Shown piece after piece: positions 38,149-46,511 of a stretch of DNA of 64,000 nt (positions within the stretch are counted from its first letter, which is position 1; every line of letters starts with the position of its first letter). The translations under genes and the position numbers were made by a program. Under the pieces are notes generated by a model. It had not been told where the DNA came from, did not search any database, and saw only the letters and a list, made by a program, of their open reading frames with translations. Source of the DNA: Methanomicrobiales archaeon (GTDB lineage: Archaea; Halobacteriota; Methanomicrobia; Methanomicrobiales; Methanospirillaceae); the NCBI GenBank assembly GCA_012729535.1, contig JAAYCY010000030.1, positions 1 through 64,000 of the forward strand, read 5' to 3'.

Positions 38149-38669
38149 TGGTTTCCTACGAGGAAATGCTGGCTGACAAGGCTATATTTGAGTACCTACA
38201 CCGGATGATTGACGATGAAGGGATCGAACTTATTCGTCGTTTTCCTACTGAAAAAGAATATAGTGATGAAGAGCTGGCGGAGATAACAGAGATCAACCTG
38301 AACTCTGTACGAAATACTCTCTATACATTATATGAGCACAGACTTGCCAAATACCGGAGAATAAAAAATAATGAAACCGGATGGCTTACCTACCTCTGGC
38401 AGCTGGAACTGGAGAATATGTACGATTCAGTCTCTAAGGATCTTGAGGTTATTCTTGAAAAACTCAGGCGCCGTTATAAATACGAGAATGAAAATGCATT
38501 CTACAGCTGCCAGGAATGTGGGAATACCGTTACTTTTTCAGATGCGATGGACTCGCAATTTGTCTGTCAGAATTGTAACAATCAACTGGTTCATTTTGAT
38601 AATGAACCGCTCGTATTTGCATTGCAACGTCGTATAGCAAAGATAGAAGAGAATCTCGGTCATGTGTAG
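38148..38669 (+). CDS. tfe: transcription initiation factor E, alpha subunit
   Basis: Archaeal TFE alpha, which stabilises the open promoter complex with RNA polymerase, TBP and TFB. An N-terminal winged helix (residues 5-95) is followed by a coiled linker and a zinc ribbon CQECG...CQNCNN at about residues 122-143. The length of 173 residues is usual. ATG 38148 shares a base with the stop of the ATP-grasp gene. The 3' end overlaps the HD gene by 8 nt. This places a basal transcription factor in a tRNA-modification operon. Confidence 0.95.
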   Translation: MVSYEEMLADKAIFEYLHRMIDDEGIELIRRFPTEKEYSDEELAEITEINLNSVRNTLYTLYEHRLAKYRRIKNNETGWLTYLWQLELENMYDSVSKDLEVILEKLRRRYKYENENAFYSCQECGNTVTFSDAMDSQFVCQNCNNQLVHFDNEPLVFALQRRIAKIEENLGHV

Positions 38670-39189
38670 TCCGGGAGACAAATACATACCTTTTCTTATC
38701 AAGGCTGGATGTGACCCTGAAGTAATTGCACACTGCCTTGTTGTCCGCGATGTAGCCGTCCAAATCACTACTGATTTATTAAATGCAGGAATTTCTATAG
38801 ATTTAGATCTGGTTGCAGCAGGTGCTGTACTTCATGATATCGGCCGTTCACAAACCCATGGGATGGATCATGCTGATGCAGGAGGTATTATCTGTAGGAA
38901 TCTTGGGTTTGATGATAAGATATGTGGTATTGTTGAGAACCATATCGGAGCAGGTCTTTCTGCAGAAGAACGGGTAACATATGGTCTTTTAGCGGTTGAT
39001 CGGATTCCCAAAACTCTCGAGGAAAAAATTGTTGCTCATGCTGATAACATGGTTAAGGGAAAGCGAGAGATTAACAGACAGGAATTTCTTGCGTCTCTTG
39101 ATAAATTTCCTGAAGAGATTCGAACCAGGTTTTTAGCCATTGCAGATGAACTGGAAATGCTTAAAGGTGAAGGAAAAGTCGGGGTTTAA
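38662..39189 (+). CDS. HD-domain phosphohydrolase-like protein (TIGR00295 type)
   Basis: HD superfamily metal-dependent hydrolase. The ligands are visible as H in AHCLVVRD, HD in AVLHDIGRSQTHGMDHA, and H in VENHIGAG, followed by the D of VAHADNMV. At 175 residues it matches a widespread archaeal HDIG family whose substrate is not established; nucleotides are likely. It overlaps tfe at its start and meets the ACT regulator tail to tail, sharing 4 nt. Confidence 0.88.
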   Translation: MCSPGDKYIPFLIKAGCDPEVIAHCLVVRDVAVQITTDLLNAGISIDLDLVAAGAVLHDIGRSQTHGMDHADAGGIICRNLGFDDKICGIVENHIGAGLSAEERVTYGLLAVDRIPKTLEEKIVAHADNMVKGKREINRQEFLASLDKFPEEIRTRFLAIADELEMLKGEGKVGV

Positions 39190-39683
39190 AAAACCAATTT
39201 TTTTACAACCGGCAGTTCGCGAAGTTCATCAATAACACCCGCCGGCATTTTTCCATCGGCAATAATGACAAGGCGCGGTGACTCTGAAAGGTGTGGATCG
39301 GTTACAAAGATCTGCCGCAACCCTATCTGGTGACGAGATAACGTGTGGATACAGGCATCGATAATTCCTGGTTTACTAGCGTCCTGCGGTATAACTGTTA
39401 TCACGGAAAGTGACAGATTTTCAGCAATGACGGAAAGATCGGGTGTGACCCGCATATTTATGAATATGTCTTTGTATGGAGATGTGAGAATGCGCCTTGC
39501 AGTTGCTTCTACAACCCGGCGGTCAACATGAAGATTTGCTGCGACCTGCGTTGCTGCTACCGCTATGGTGTTACAACAGATTTTTCCCTTTTCATTCACG
39601 CCAAATCCATTTTCCAGGAGGAACTTGACGACCCTGGTTTGTGAGGGCGAATCAGCAAACCACTCAAGAATTGCAGACCACAT
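39186..39683 (-). CDS. ACT-domain regulator of amino acid metabolism (COG2150 type)
   Basis: An N-terminal helical part with a helix-turn-helix look (SPSQTRVVKFLLENGFGVNE and AATQVAANLHVDRRVVEATA) precedes an ACT domain (LSVITVIPQDASKPGIIDACIHTLSRHQIGL). ACT domains bind amino acids and alter the attached domain. At 165 residues it fits this archaeal family. The ligand is unknown. It is single-gene on the minus strand. Confidence 0.85.
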   Translation of the reverse strand: MWSAILEWFADSPSQTRVVKFLLENGFGVNEKGKICCNTIAVAATQVAANLHVDRRVVEATARRILTSPYKDIFINMRVTPDLSVIAENLSLSVITVIPQDASKPGIIDACIHTLSRHQIGLRQIFVTDPHLSESPRLVIIADGKMPAGVIDELRELPVVKKLVF

Positions 39684-39827
39684 ACATCATTTTCTGTTTC
39701 TCAATAGTTATAGGAGATACCTCTATACTGGTGATAAAATAGATAAGTTCTTTACATGAGACATCGACCTTATTCAGGCACAGAGACAGGAAGTTTTGCC
39801 AGTACCTGACTCATGTGAATTTATTGA

Positions 39828-39912
39828 GCGAGGGTATCCGAGCCAGGTCAAAGGAGCAAGGTTGAGGGCCTTGTCGCGAAGGCGTTCGAGCGTTCAAATC
39901 GCTTCCCTCGCA
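39828..39912 (+). tRNA. tRNA-Leu (GAG)
   Basis: Long variable-arm tRNA. Acceptor strands are GCGAGGG and CCCTCGC with discriminator A. The anticodon stem CAAGG/CCTTG holds loop TTGAGGG with anticodon GAG, reading CUC and CUU. A variable arm GTCGCGAAGGCG and T-arm GCGTTCAAATCGC follow. CCA is not encoded. A 12-bp copy of part of the T-arm recurs 33 nt downstream. Confidence 0.95.
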
Positions 39913-40389
39913 TCTAGACTTTATGTTCAAATCGCTGGCTGTTGTTTCAGTGTAGTGACTTATGGTATTTGTATCCTATAGGGACACCCATTGGGGTACT
40001 AGGACATAGGATTAAACTATCCACAGTATTCTTTCCGTACGGCGGGAAAGTGTCTGGTTTTTATTTTTCTGGATAGAATTGACGTGACTGACGAGGAAGG
40101 ATCCTTTTTTCCATGAAGATTCCCGGGTAACTTCTATTGAGCAAGTCTTGAGATTATCAGGAGATGCGGGTGTGTTCCTCCAAAATTCAGATTCAGAAAC
40201 AGGTTGTGAACCTATGGAATTTGCGCCAGATTAGAAATCCGTATCCTGTCAGAATATCTCATTGAGTTTTATGATATCTTTAAAAATACCGTAAATTATA
40301 AAATAAACCCATAACTGATGTTTCTGTCATAACAAATGAGAAACAATATTGCGGTGTGAATTAGTAATTACTTAAGGTGAAGTTACCGG
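39913..40389. other. 477 bp intergenic after tRNA-Leu
   Basis: A direct repeat of tRNA T-arm sequence, GTTCAAATCGCT, occurs at 39892-39903 (in the tRNA) and 39925-39936. An unassigned frame of about 48 codons (near 40088-40235) reads as protein-like, with SIEQVLRLSGDAGVFLQN, but lacks a good start and any recognised family. The region ends in an AT-rich promoter-like stretch and AAGGTGAAG, the ribosome site of the gene at 40390. Confidence 0.4.
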
Positions 40390-40911
40390 ATGAACACGTA
40401 TAAGATACTATCAACTCTGTTCATTATCATTATTCTCATTTCCTTTGTTCAGGCGGCAGATGATAACCTGACAAACGGTTCACCTTTGGTATTTTCTGCA
40501 CCCATTCCCTCTCCTGATCACCTGTATGCCATGAGCCATGATTACGTATTACAAAAAGTAACACTTAGTGGAGATTATACGTATACACGGCCGGGAAGGT
40601 CTGTTACTCCCAGGATTGTGATATTTAACCCGGGAGGAGATGATACGGCTTTCGGAGATGTGCCAGTTGAAGCATGGCTTGGGGAAACGCAGTTAATTCC
40701 TGTCGATGGATCCTTTACTCCATTAAAAGGAGGAAAATCTGCCATGTACACCCTGAGGTACATGATTCCCCATGACATCCCTCTTATGCCCTGTCACCTG
40801 ACCCTGAAAATTGATCCCTGGAACATTAGGGGAGAAAAAGGCAATGGTATAAATGAACTTACGACCCTGGCCCTGGTTGCTTTTGATGACCGGGAATTTA
40901 AAAAATTATGA
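40390..40911 (+). CDS. secreted protein, beta-sandwich-like, unknown function
   Basis: A signal peptide (residues 5-23, ending VQA) precedes about 150 residues that look like a single beta-sandwich. The segment RIVIFNPGGDDTAFGDVPVEAWLG is similar in style to CARDB or other Ig-like adhesion modules of archaeal surface proteins. There is no anchor at the C-terminus and few cysteines. An AAGGTGAAG ribosome site supports the ATG at 40390. The 3' end lies 7 nt from the convergent phosphatase gene. I do not recognise a specific family. Confidence 0.7.
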   Translation: MNTYKILSTLFIIIILISFVQAADDNLTNGSPLVFSAPIPSPDHLYAMSHDYVLQKVTLSGDYTYTRPGRSVTPRIVIFNPGGDDTAFGDVPVEAWLGETQLIPVDGSFTPLKGGKSAMYTLRYMIPHDIPLMPCHLTLKIDPWNIRGEKGNGINELTTLALVAFDDREFKKL

Positions 40912-40918
40912 GTTTTCT

Positions 40919-41695
40919 TTAGTTGATATCCGCAATAATTAGGGTAATGTTATCAGGAGCACCTGCGTCAAAGCAACAATTGACAATCTCCCTGGCAGCT
41001 CCTGAAATATCGTCTATCCGGGCAGCCTGTAAAAATTTCTCTCCTCCATAATCCCATATCCCATCAGTGCAGGCAACAATCCGTGATCCTGATACACGTT
41101 CTGTTTTACTTATTCTGATATCAGGAATCCTGGCTACTTTTCCTCCTGAAAGACATGATGTAATCACATGTCCAAAGGGATGAGACCTTGCATCTTTTTC
41201 ATGCAATGTCCCGGCATCGATCATCTCCTGAATGATCGAATGGTCTTTTGTCATAAGCTGCAGGTCTTTTTTTCCGGGAAAACGATAATATACCCTGGAA
41301 TCGCCACATGAGAAGAAAAAAACATCCTCGTTTGTAACCAGAACCCCGGCAAGTGTAGTTCCAAGTCCATCAAGGGCAGGATTTTCCCTGGCTATTCTGT
41401 CAAGGTTCTCCGTTGCTGCGGTAATACAGTTTAACAGTTCGTTCTCGTTAGCAGGGGTAGGAATTATTCCTGCCATGAAACGTAGCACTTCCCTGCTTGC
41501 GATGTCTCCTGCAACACAACCGCCAAGGCCGTCTGCTACTGCAAATATTACCGGTATTGTATCGGTAAGAATGAGCCTGGGATTGTCCATTACCGCTCCG
41601 GAAATGACCTGGTCTGAAACCAGCAGGCTATCTTCATTCCTTTTGCGGTATAGACCGGTATGGCTGTATGCAGCAATCTGAATTGAGGAGTTCAT
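40919..41695 (-). CDS. PP2C-family Ser/Thr protein phosphatase
   Basis: Metal-dependent phosphatase. Motifs appear in order: SHTGLYRKRNEDSLL (motif 1), FAVADGLGGCVAGDIAS (motif 2, DGxGG), FFSCGDSRVYYR (GDSR), MTKDHS, and ACTDGIWDY plus DNITLIIAD (the last metal ligands). The start at 41695 (MNSSIQIAAYSHTG) is chosen because conserved sequence begins here. At 258 residues it is a minimal stand-alone PP2C. No kinase or FHA gene is adjacent, so its target is unknown. Confidence 0.93.
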   Translation of the reverse strand: MNSSIQIAAYSHTGLYRKRNEDSLLVSDQVISGAVMDNPRLILTDTIPVIFAVADGLGGCVAGDIASREVLRFMAGIIPTPANENELLNCITAATENLDRIARENPALDGLGTTLAGVLVTNEDVFFFSCGDSRVYYRFPGKKDLQLMTKDHSIIQEMIDAGTLHEKDARSHPFGHVITSCLSGGKVARIPDIRISKTERVSGSRIVACTDGIWDYGGEKFLQAARIDDISGAAREIVNCCFDAGAPDNITLIIADIN

Positions 41696-41850
41696 ACTAT
41701 TGTCCCAGGACCAAGCAGGTATTGAATATACTATATCCATACGGGAAAAAAGACATACCTTTCCGCATGTGGTTGCTATATTTTTCATAATCAGTCATAC
41801 CGGACATATCATCCAGTAAATACATGAAAAAAAGAAGCGGGATCTGAAGA

Positions 41851-43056
41851 TTACATTTCATCACAGGGGATGTACCTCCCTGCACATACGATATATTGCT
41901 TTTTATCACTCCCGGTTACGAGAGTATAGTAGGCTTCCTTGTAAAAAATGCCACTTTCCAATGGGTTCGAGTATGTATATGTAACAAAACCCGAGCCCTC
42001 TTTCATGGCACCAGATACAATTTCATCTCTGTATTGTTTTCCCTGGGCATCCTTCTTCCCTGCCATATTCAAGCCTGCATCCCCCGGATTTCCAGCATTA
42101 GCAATGAGGGTGACACTGGTATCATAGATATAAACATATAATGAGGGATCATTCCGGTCTTTATAAGGATGCTTGCTGTTTTGAATATCTGCCAATGTTC
42201 CTGTCGCATCGCGGCTTATGCCATCTGAAGTAAGGTTTACCAGATCGGTGATCAGTTGCCGCTCATGCGTAAGATTTGCACAGACCGGACCGACATATTT
42301 TGCAACAATATGTTCATATGTAGTAAACCCTTCTAATCCACGATCATTTTTCAATTTGTCCAGTTCATCCTGGATAATCTGGATTATTTGTGGCTCAGTC
42401 TGGTTTGAAAATGCGTAATAATATGTATTGTCTGCCAGTTTGTCCAGGATGTAGAAAGTGGAAGGGTTTTCTGCAAATGTCTGGATAAGGCTCTCTCCTG
42501 GATACTGGGCATAGACCCAGGCATCTGATGTTCCGTCAACCAGCCGTTTTACTGCTTCCTGTGTAGTGACGACCTGCACGATGTGTTCTTTTGGAACACC
42601 TACACTATTTGCTATGGATACTCCAATATCATCCCTGATAGCAACCACCCGTAAAGTACTATAATCCCGGTTTTTAGTTTTAAGAGTATTATCTATGGCA
42701 AAAAAAACCTCAGGAGACTGGATGATCGGGCCGGCCCAGGAAAATAAGTTTTCCCGCTCTGAATTTCTAGCAGTGGAAAACAGGCAGGTATTGTTATGGG
42801 AAAGAGCAGTATTATATGCATCAGTCCAGGCCATCACCTGAATCTGTTCTGAAGGGAGATTAATTCCAACCCTTTCCAGGATGGTAACGAGCAATTCAAC
42901 AGAGAGACCAGATGGAATTCCGTTTTCGAGGTAGTTAAAAGGCGGGTATTCCTCGGTTACAAACATCATGTCATCAGGTATTTCTACTGCAATGGATACT
43001 CCGGAACATAGGAACAAACAGCTAAGTAATAATAATCCTGAATAAACAGTCTTCAT
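41851..43056 (-). CDS. secreted solute-binding domain fused to a Cache-like domain
   Basis: A signal peptide (residues 3-22) leads to a type 3 solute-binding domain (residues 25-255: VTEEYPPFNYLENGIPSGL, a typical amino-acid binding start, then YNTALSHNNTCLFSTARN). It is followed by a single-Cache-like domain (about 280-400: LVNLTSDGISRDATGTLADI, YVYIYDTSVTLIANAGNPG). No membrane helix or signalling domain follows, so it is a free or loosely bound exported sensor-like protein. The start at 43056 is the first that gives a signal peptide. No transporter genes lie nearby, which argues against an ABC-uptake role. Confidence 0.8.
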   Translation of the reverse strand: MKTVYSGLLLLSCLFLCSGVSIAVEIPDDMMFVTEEYPPFNYLENGIPSGLSVELLVTILERVGINLPSEQIQVMAWTDAYNTALSHNNTCLFSTARNSERENLFSWAGPIIQSPEVFFAIDNTLKTKNRDYSTLRVVAIRDDIGVSIANSVGVPKEHIVQVVTTQEAVKRLVDGTSDAWVYAQYPGESLIQTFAENPSTFYILDKLADNTYYYAFSNQTEPQIIQIIQDELDKLKNDRGLEGFTTYEHIVAKYVGPVCANLTHERQLITDLVNLTSDGISRDATGTLADIQNSKHPYKDRNDPSLYVYIYDTSVTLIANAGNPGDAGLNMAGKKDAQGKQYRDEIVSGAMKEGSGFVTYTYSNPLESGIFYKEAYYTLVTGSDKKQYIVCAGRYIPCDEM

Positions 43057-43093
43057 CAACTGATGGGTTTTCTCTTCTCCTATAAATATTAAT

Positions 43094-43942
43094 TTAAATG
43101 AGGGGAGATGGCTCTTTCTTACCATGAACCGGTAATGATGAATGATACAGATGGATAGGATGGTCAATATCTGCTAATCGAAGCAGGATAAGTTGTTTTC
43201 CTGGTTTTGTTAATGCGAATACCGGTACAGTGGATCCAGCCTGCAGGCATGCCTTCGCTCCGCAGACCTCCCAGACTGCACGTGAAGCACAAGCGGTAAT
43301 GATATCAACATTCTCTCCTGCTTCTTGTGCATCTGGTATTGAATATCCGGTTGTATGAACTGCTATTATGATGGCGCCAGGTTCTACAGATCTGACCCTT
43401 TTTGCATCAGCGGGGTCACTTATCGTAACAACAAGGCTTTTGTATCCTGCTTCCTTTGCGGCAATGACTCCGGATACCGGATCAAGGGAAGCATTCTTCT
43501 GGTCCGGGACAAATCCTCTCCCCTGTATTATTTTTTGAATTACTTCCGGGATGGGACTTGTTGATACAAGACCAGACATCCTGCCTCCGATTCCCTGTAC
43601 CATTTTAGGATCAGTTATTACAACCGTTCCTGCACCGTCACAGACAATAACTGCTGCATCGATAAACCGGGCCGCAAGACCTGAACTTATGAGTTCAGAA
43701 GCTCCAAAACCAACAAAATCATCTGATGAGTAAAGGTTCCGGGTTTTCGTGCACATTCCAAACGAATTGATCCTGTCCTGGATATTTCTTGAGACTGCAT
43801 CAGAAGTCATCTCATATACCGGGCATGCAAATCTAAGTGCAAGTGGGCATTCACTAATTTTTGGTTCCTCTGCAGAGACAACAATACCATCCCTGACAAC
43901 AACCCGTGTTTTTCCAGCAGCTTCGATAATGTGTTCGTCCAT
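43094..43942 (-). CDS. methanogenesis marker protein 8 (DUF2099)
   Basis: One of the proteins found almost only in methanogens. Its function is unproven; a link to methyl-coenzyme M reductase maturation or modification has been suggested from distribution. The family is recognised from CPVYEMTSDAVSRNIQDRI, DDFVGFGASELISSGL, VITDPKMVQGIGGRMSGLV and the late cysteine segment TACASRAVWEVCGAKACLQA. The start at 43942 (MDEHIIEAAGKTRVVVRDG) has AGGT close upstream. At 282 residues the length is as expected. It is followed by unrelated exported proteins, so it may be expressed alone. Confidence 0.9.
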   Translation of the reverse strand: MDEHIIEAAGKTRVVVRDGIVVSAEEPKISECPLALRFACPVYEMTSDAVSRNIQDRINSFGMCTKTRNLYSSDDFVGFGASELISSGLAARFIDAAVIVCDGAGTVVITDPKMVQGIGGRMSGLVSTSPIPEVIQKIIQGRGFVPDQKNASLDPVSGVIAAKEAGYKSLVVTISDPADAKRVRSVEPGAIIIAVHTTGYSIPDAQEAGENVDIITACASRAVWEVCGAKACLQAGSTVPVFALTKPGKQLILLRLADIDHPIHLYHSSLPVHGKKEPSPLI

Positions 43943-43944
43943 AC

Positions 43945-44880
43945 CTATCTCTTTCTCATGAAAAGTAATGCGATACATATACCCGATATGCCTATCCATG
44001 GCAGGAATCCCGATTCCTGGGTTGGAGTAGGAACAGGGGGTGTTGGCAAAGGTGTTCTGTCCGGTATATCTGCCAGGGGTATTTCGTATTCTTCCGGTGT
44101 ATCTATGGTTTTTACAAGGAGGGTTGGAGTGGGAGTCATGAGTGTCTGAGTGATTGTGGGTTCGGTGGTTGCAGGTATACTGGAAAGTGCAGTAAGACTA
44201 ATGTTATCGATGAATCCCTCTGCTTTCATTCCGTTTTGTCCTTCACCGGTGGATGTAATAAACAAATGTGTCAATTCCTCAATCTTCCCACTAACCTTTA
44301 CAAAATGGCTGAACAATGGTACATTATCACCAGGCTTTGTTACCGTTATGCTTACCCGTTTGTCAACAGGATACCAGGTAAGGCGGATATGATACTCTTC
44401 TCCATCAGCAAACCGAACGGTATTTCCACTGTAATTTTCCTTACCCATAATTGAAAATGTTTTAGATCGCAGGTTCTCCTTACTTATTGCAACTAAAGAG
44501 AATGCATTATCACCATTCTGGTTATTAAGTTCTGCAATAATCAGTGGTCCTTTCTGGCTATCCAGGGAATCTGTTCCAAGACCAAACCTGAAAGAACTTT
44601 TTTCGTCTGTGCTCACAGGGTAAACATCAAATTCAAGGGTAAAAGGGCCTGTATGCGGTTCTGAAAGGGGATACGACGCATAAGAACCGGTTCCTCCTTC
44701 AATGAGGTAATGATACCTTCCTGAACTGTCAAGAAAAAAGGAATTATTACTGTTTGTTTCCCATCCCTGTATGTCTGTAAAATCAGTGGAAAACAAGACC
44801 CTGTCGGCAAAAACTCCAGAACACGAAGTAATTGTTAGATATAGGATAATGATGAGTAAAAGATTATTACGGAGATTCAT
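43945..44880 (-). CDS. surface protein with LamG-like fold and C-terminal anchor
   Basis: A signal peptide (about residues 5-26) precedes a jelly-roll domain of the LamG/DUF1080 style (FSTDFTDIQGWETNSNNSFF, then HIRLTWYPVDKRVSITV). A Thr/Pro-rich stalk (TPTLLVKTIDTPEEYEIPL, TPTQESG) leads to a C-terminal hydrophobic helix FLPWIGISGICIALLFM with MRKR at the end. The layout of stalk, helix and basic tail is that of an anchored or sorted archaeal surface protein. The stop lies 2 nt upstream of the marker 8 start, so the two may be co-transcribed. Confidence 0.75.
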   Translation of the reverse strand: MNLRNNLLLIIILYLTITSCSGVFADRVLFSTDFTDIQGWETNSNNSFFLDSSGRYHYLIEGGTGSYASYPLSEPHTGPFTLEFDVYPVSTDEKSSFRFGLGTDSLDSQKGPLIIAELNNQNGDNAFSLVAISKENLRSKTFSIMGKENYSGNTVRFADGEEYHIRLTWYPVDKRVSITVTKPGDNVPLFSHFVKVSGKIEELTHLFITSTGEGQNGMKAEGFIDNISLTALSSIPATTEPTITQTLMTPTPTLLVKTIDTPEEYEIPLADIPDRTPLPTPPVPTPTQESGFLPWIGISGICIALLFMRKR

Positions 44881-44926
44881 ATTTACTATGATTTCTCCTG
44901 CAATGAATGAAAGGTTGCCGATGAAC

Positions 44927-46429
44927 TTACCCCATGGTAAGTTCCCTGATTCCTCCCTGGAAGTTCATACTCTGTGCAGATTTCTGGTAAAAGAACCTTC
45001 CATCCCGGTCCGGTCCGATACCTGAAAATACAATTTTTGGGTTTTCGACATACTGGTATGGTTCAGAATTTATGAAGAGTTTTTCATATGGATCACCTTT
45101 CGGAACGACCAGTTTTAAAGTTGAAGCATAACTGTCAAACCCGCCAATCATAAAGGAATTTACCGGCCCCCTTGCTTGTGTTTCCCCGTTTTTGACCAAT
45201 GTTATGTCATTGAAATTAAATGATGTGAACCTGTTCTTGTCAACAGATATTCTCCCGTCAGATGATTCGGATCCATAAATGAGCTGGATCATATCTCCTG
45301 GTTCGAACTGGAAGAGTTTTCCTGCAATCTTCATTGAGCTGGATGGATCGGTTATCCGTAAGGAAATATATCCGTCAGATTCGAGTTCACCGTTTACACT
45401 GTTTGTCAGGTAAACGTCCATCAGGGTTGGGGATGTGACGTTTATTCCTGTTTCAGAGTAATATTTATCGGTCCCGTATGCATTGGTTACCCGTAGCGTG
45501 ACATTGTAATTTCCTGCATTCTGGAAGATATGCACCGGATTTTTATCAGATGACTGGCTGCCATCACCAAATGACCATTCCCAGCTTTTCGGGTTACCGG
45601 TGGAGAGATCGGTAAACTGCACAGTCAGTGGCGCCTGTCCCATTCCAGGTTCTGCCAGGAACCTGGCTATTGGTGGGGATCCAATTACGATGAAATCTTC
45701 TGCGGTTCGTCTGTTAGAACCATATGCATTGGATACCAGGAGGCTAACACTATATGATCCTGGTACAAAGTATGTATGAACCGGGTTTTGCAGTGTTGAA
45801 GTGGAACCATCACCAAAGGTCCAGAGGTAATCATTGACGGTTCCATAACTAAGGTCATGGAATGTAACCGTTAATGGAGGATCTCCAACTCTTGGTTCAG
45901 CGGTGAAATCAGCAACCGGAGGCTGGGTAGGATTTGCATCCTTTACCTGGACCTGAATGCTGGTAGGTTCAGGGATCGGTGTTTCAGAGAGCACCACTTC
46001 AACAGGCAGCGGTGTTGCAGATACCACCGGTGGAGGTTCAATTCGTGCCTTATCTATAAGGATACTCTCCCCTTTATCGGTCAGATAGTATATTTCGACC
46101 AATCTGGGACTATCCGGTGAAGGATAATACAGGTCTACCCGCTCTCCTTGTGACCATGGCCATGATCCTCCCTGAAAATTAAGATTCTGGTTAGATCGGA
46201 CATCCCCGTTTACCTTAATTACAATCCTGTCAGAAGCAAATGAGTCACCTCCCATATGCTGCATAACAATAGAATCCCCTTCTCCCTCTATACTAATTGA
46301 TGCCTGGGGAATCCTTTCTGGAATCGGATTCCAGATAACAAGGATCACTCCCAGAAGAAACAGAACAATCATGATTATTGACATGACCATGATAGTCTGG
46401 ATCTGAGTCATTGCACATTCTTTACTCAT
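44927..46429 (-). CDS. PKD surface protein with pilin-like N-terminal region (paralog A)
   Basis: A short cytoplasmic segment and one membrane helix (about residues 12-32, MVMSIIMIVLFLLGVILVIW) are followed by a domain of roughly 90 residues resembling the archaeal type IV pilin head (VMQHMGGDSF...GGSWPWSQGE). A linker and two PKD modules (about 165-245 and 250-335; WTFGDGS, WSFGDGS) come next. A unique C-terminal beta domain ends in NFQGGIRELTMG. The start at 46429 is set by GGGGAGATGT just upstream. It shares both ends with the gene immediately upstream (46512-47978). The classical pilin cleavage motif is not obvious. Confidence 0.75.
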   Translation of the reverse strand: MSKECAMTQIQTIMVMSIIMIVLFLLGVILVIWNPIPERIPQASISIEGEGDSIVMQHMGGDSFASDRIVIKVNGDVRSNQNLNFQGGSWPWSQGERVDLYYPSPDSPRLVEIYYLTDKGESILIDKARIEPPPVVSATPLPVEVVLSETPIPEPTSIQVQVKDANPTQPPVADFTAEPRVGDPPLTVTFHDLSYGTVNDYLWTFGDGSTSTLQNPVHTYFVPGSYSVSLLVSNAYGSNRRTAEDFIVIGSPPIARFLAEPGMGQAPLTVQFTDLSTGNPKSWEWSFGDGSQSSDKNPVHIFQNAGNYNVTLRVTNAYGTDKYYSETGINVTSPTLMDVYLTNSVNGELESDGYISLRITDPSSSMKIAGKLFQFEPGDMIQLIYGSESSDGRISVDKNRFTSFNFNDITLVKNGETQARGPVNSFMIGGFDSYASTLKLVVPKGDPYEKLFINSEPYQYVENPKIVFSGIGPDRDGRFFYQKSAQSMNFQGGIRELTMG

Positions 46430-46511
46430 ACATCTCCCCATCCATGAAATTTTGTTTCTCTGTACCCCCGTACAGAATCATTACTGCCCTGCAACCGATC
46501 GCATGATATGA

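Noticed and set aside
41851-43056. ABC transporter binding protein
   Set aside because: No permease or ATPase gene is near, and a Cache-like domain follows the binding domain; called an exported sensor-like protein instead.
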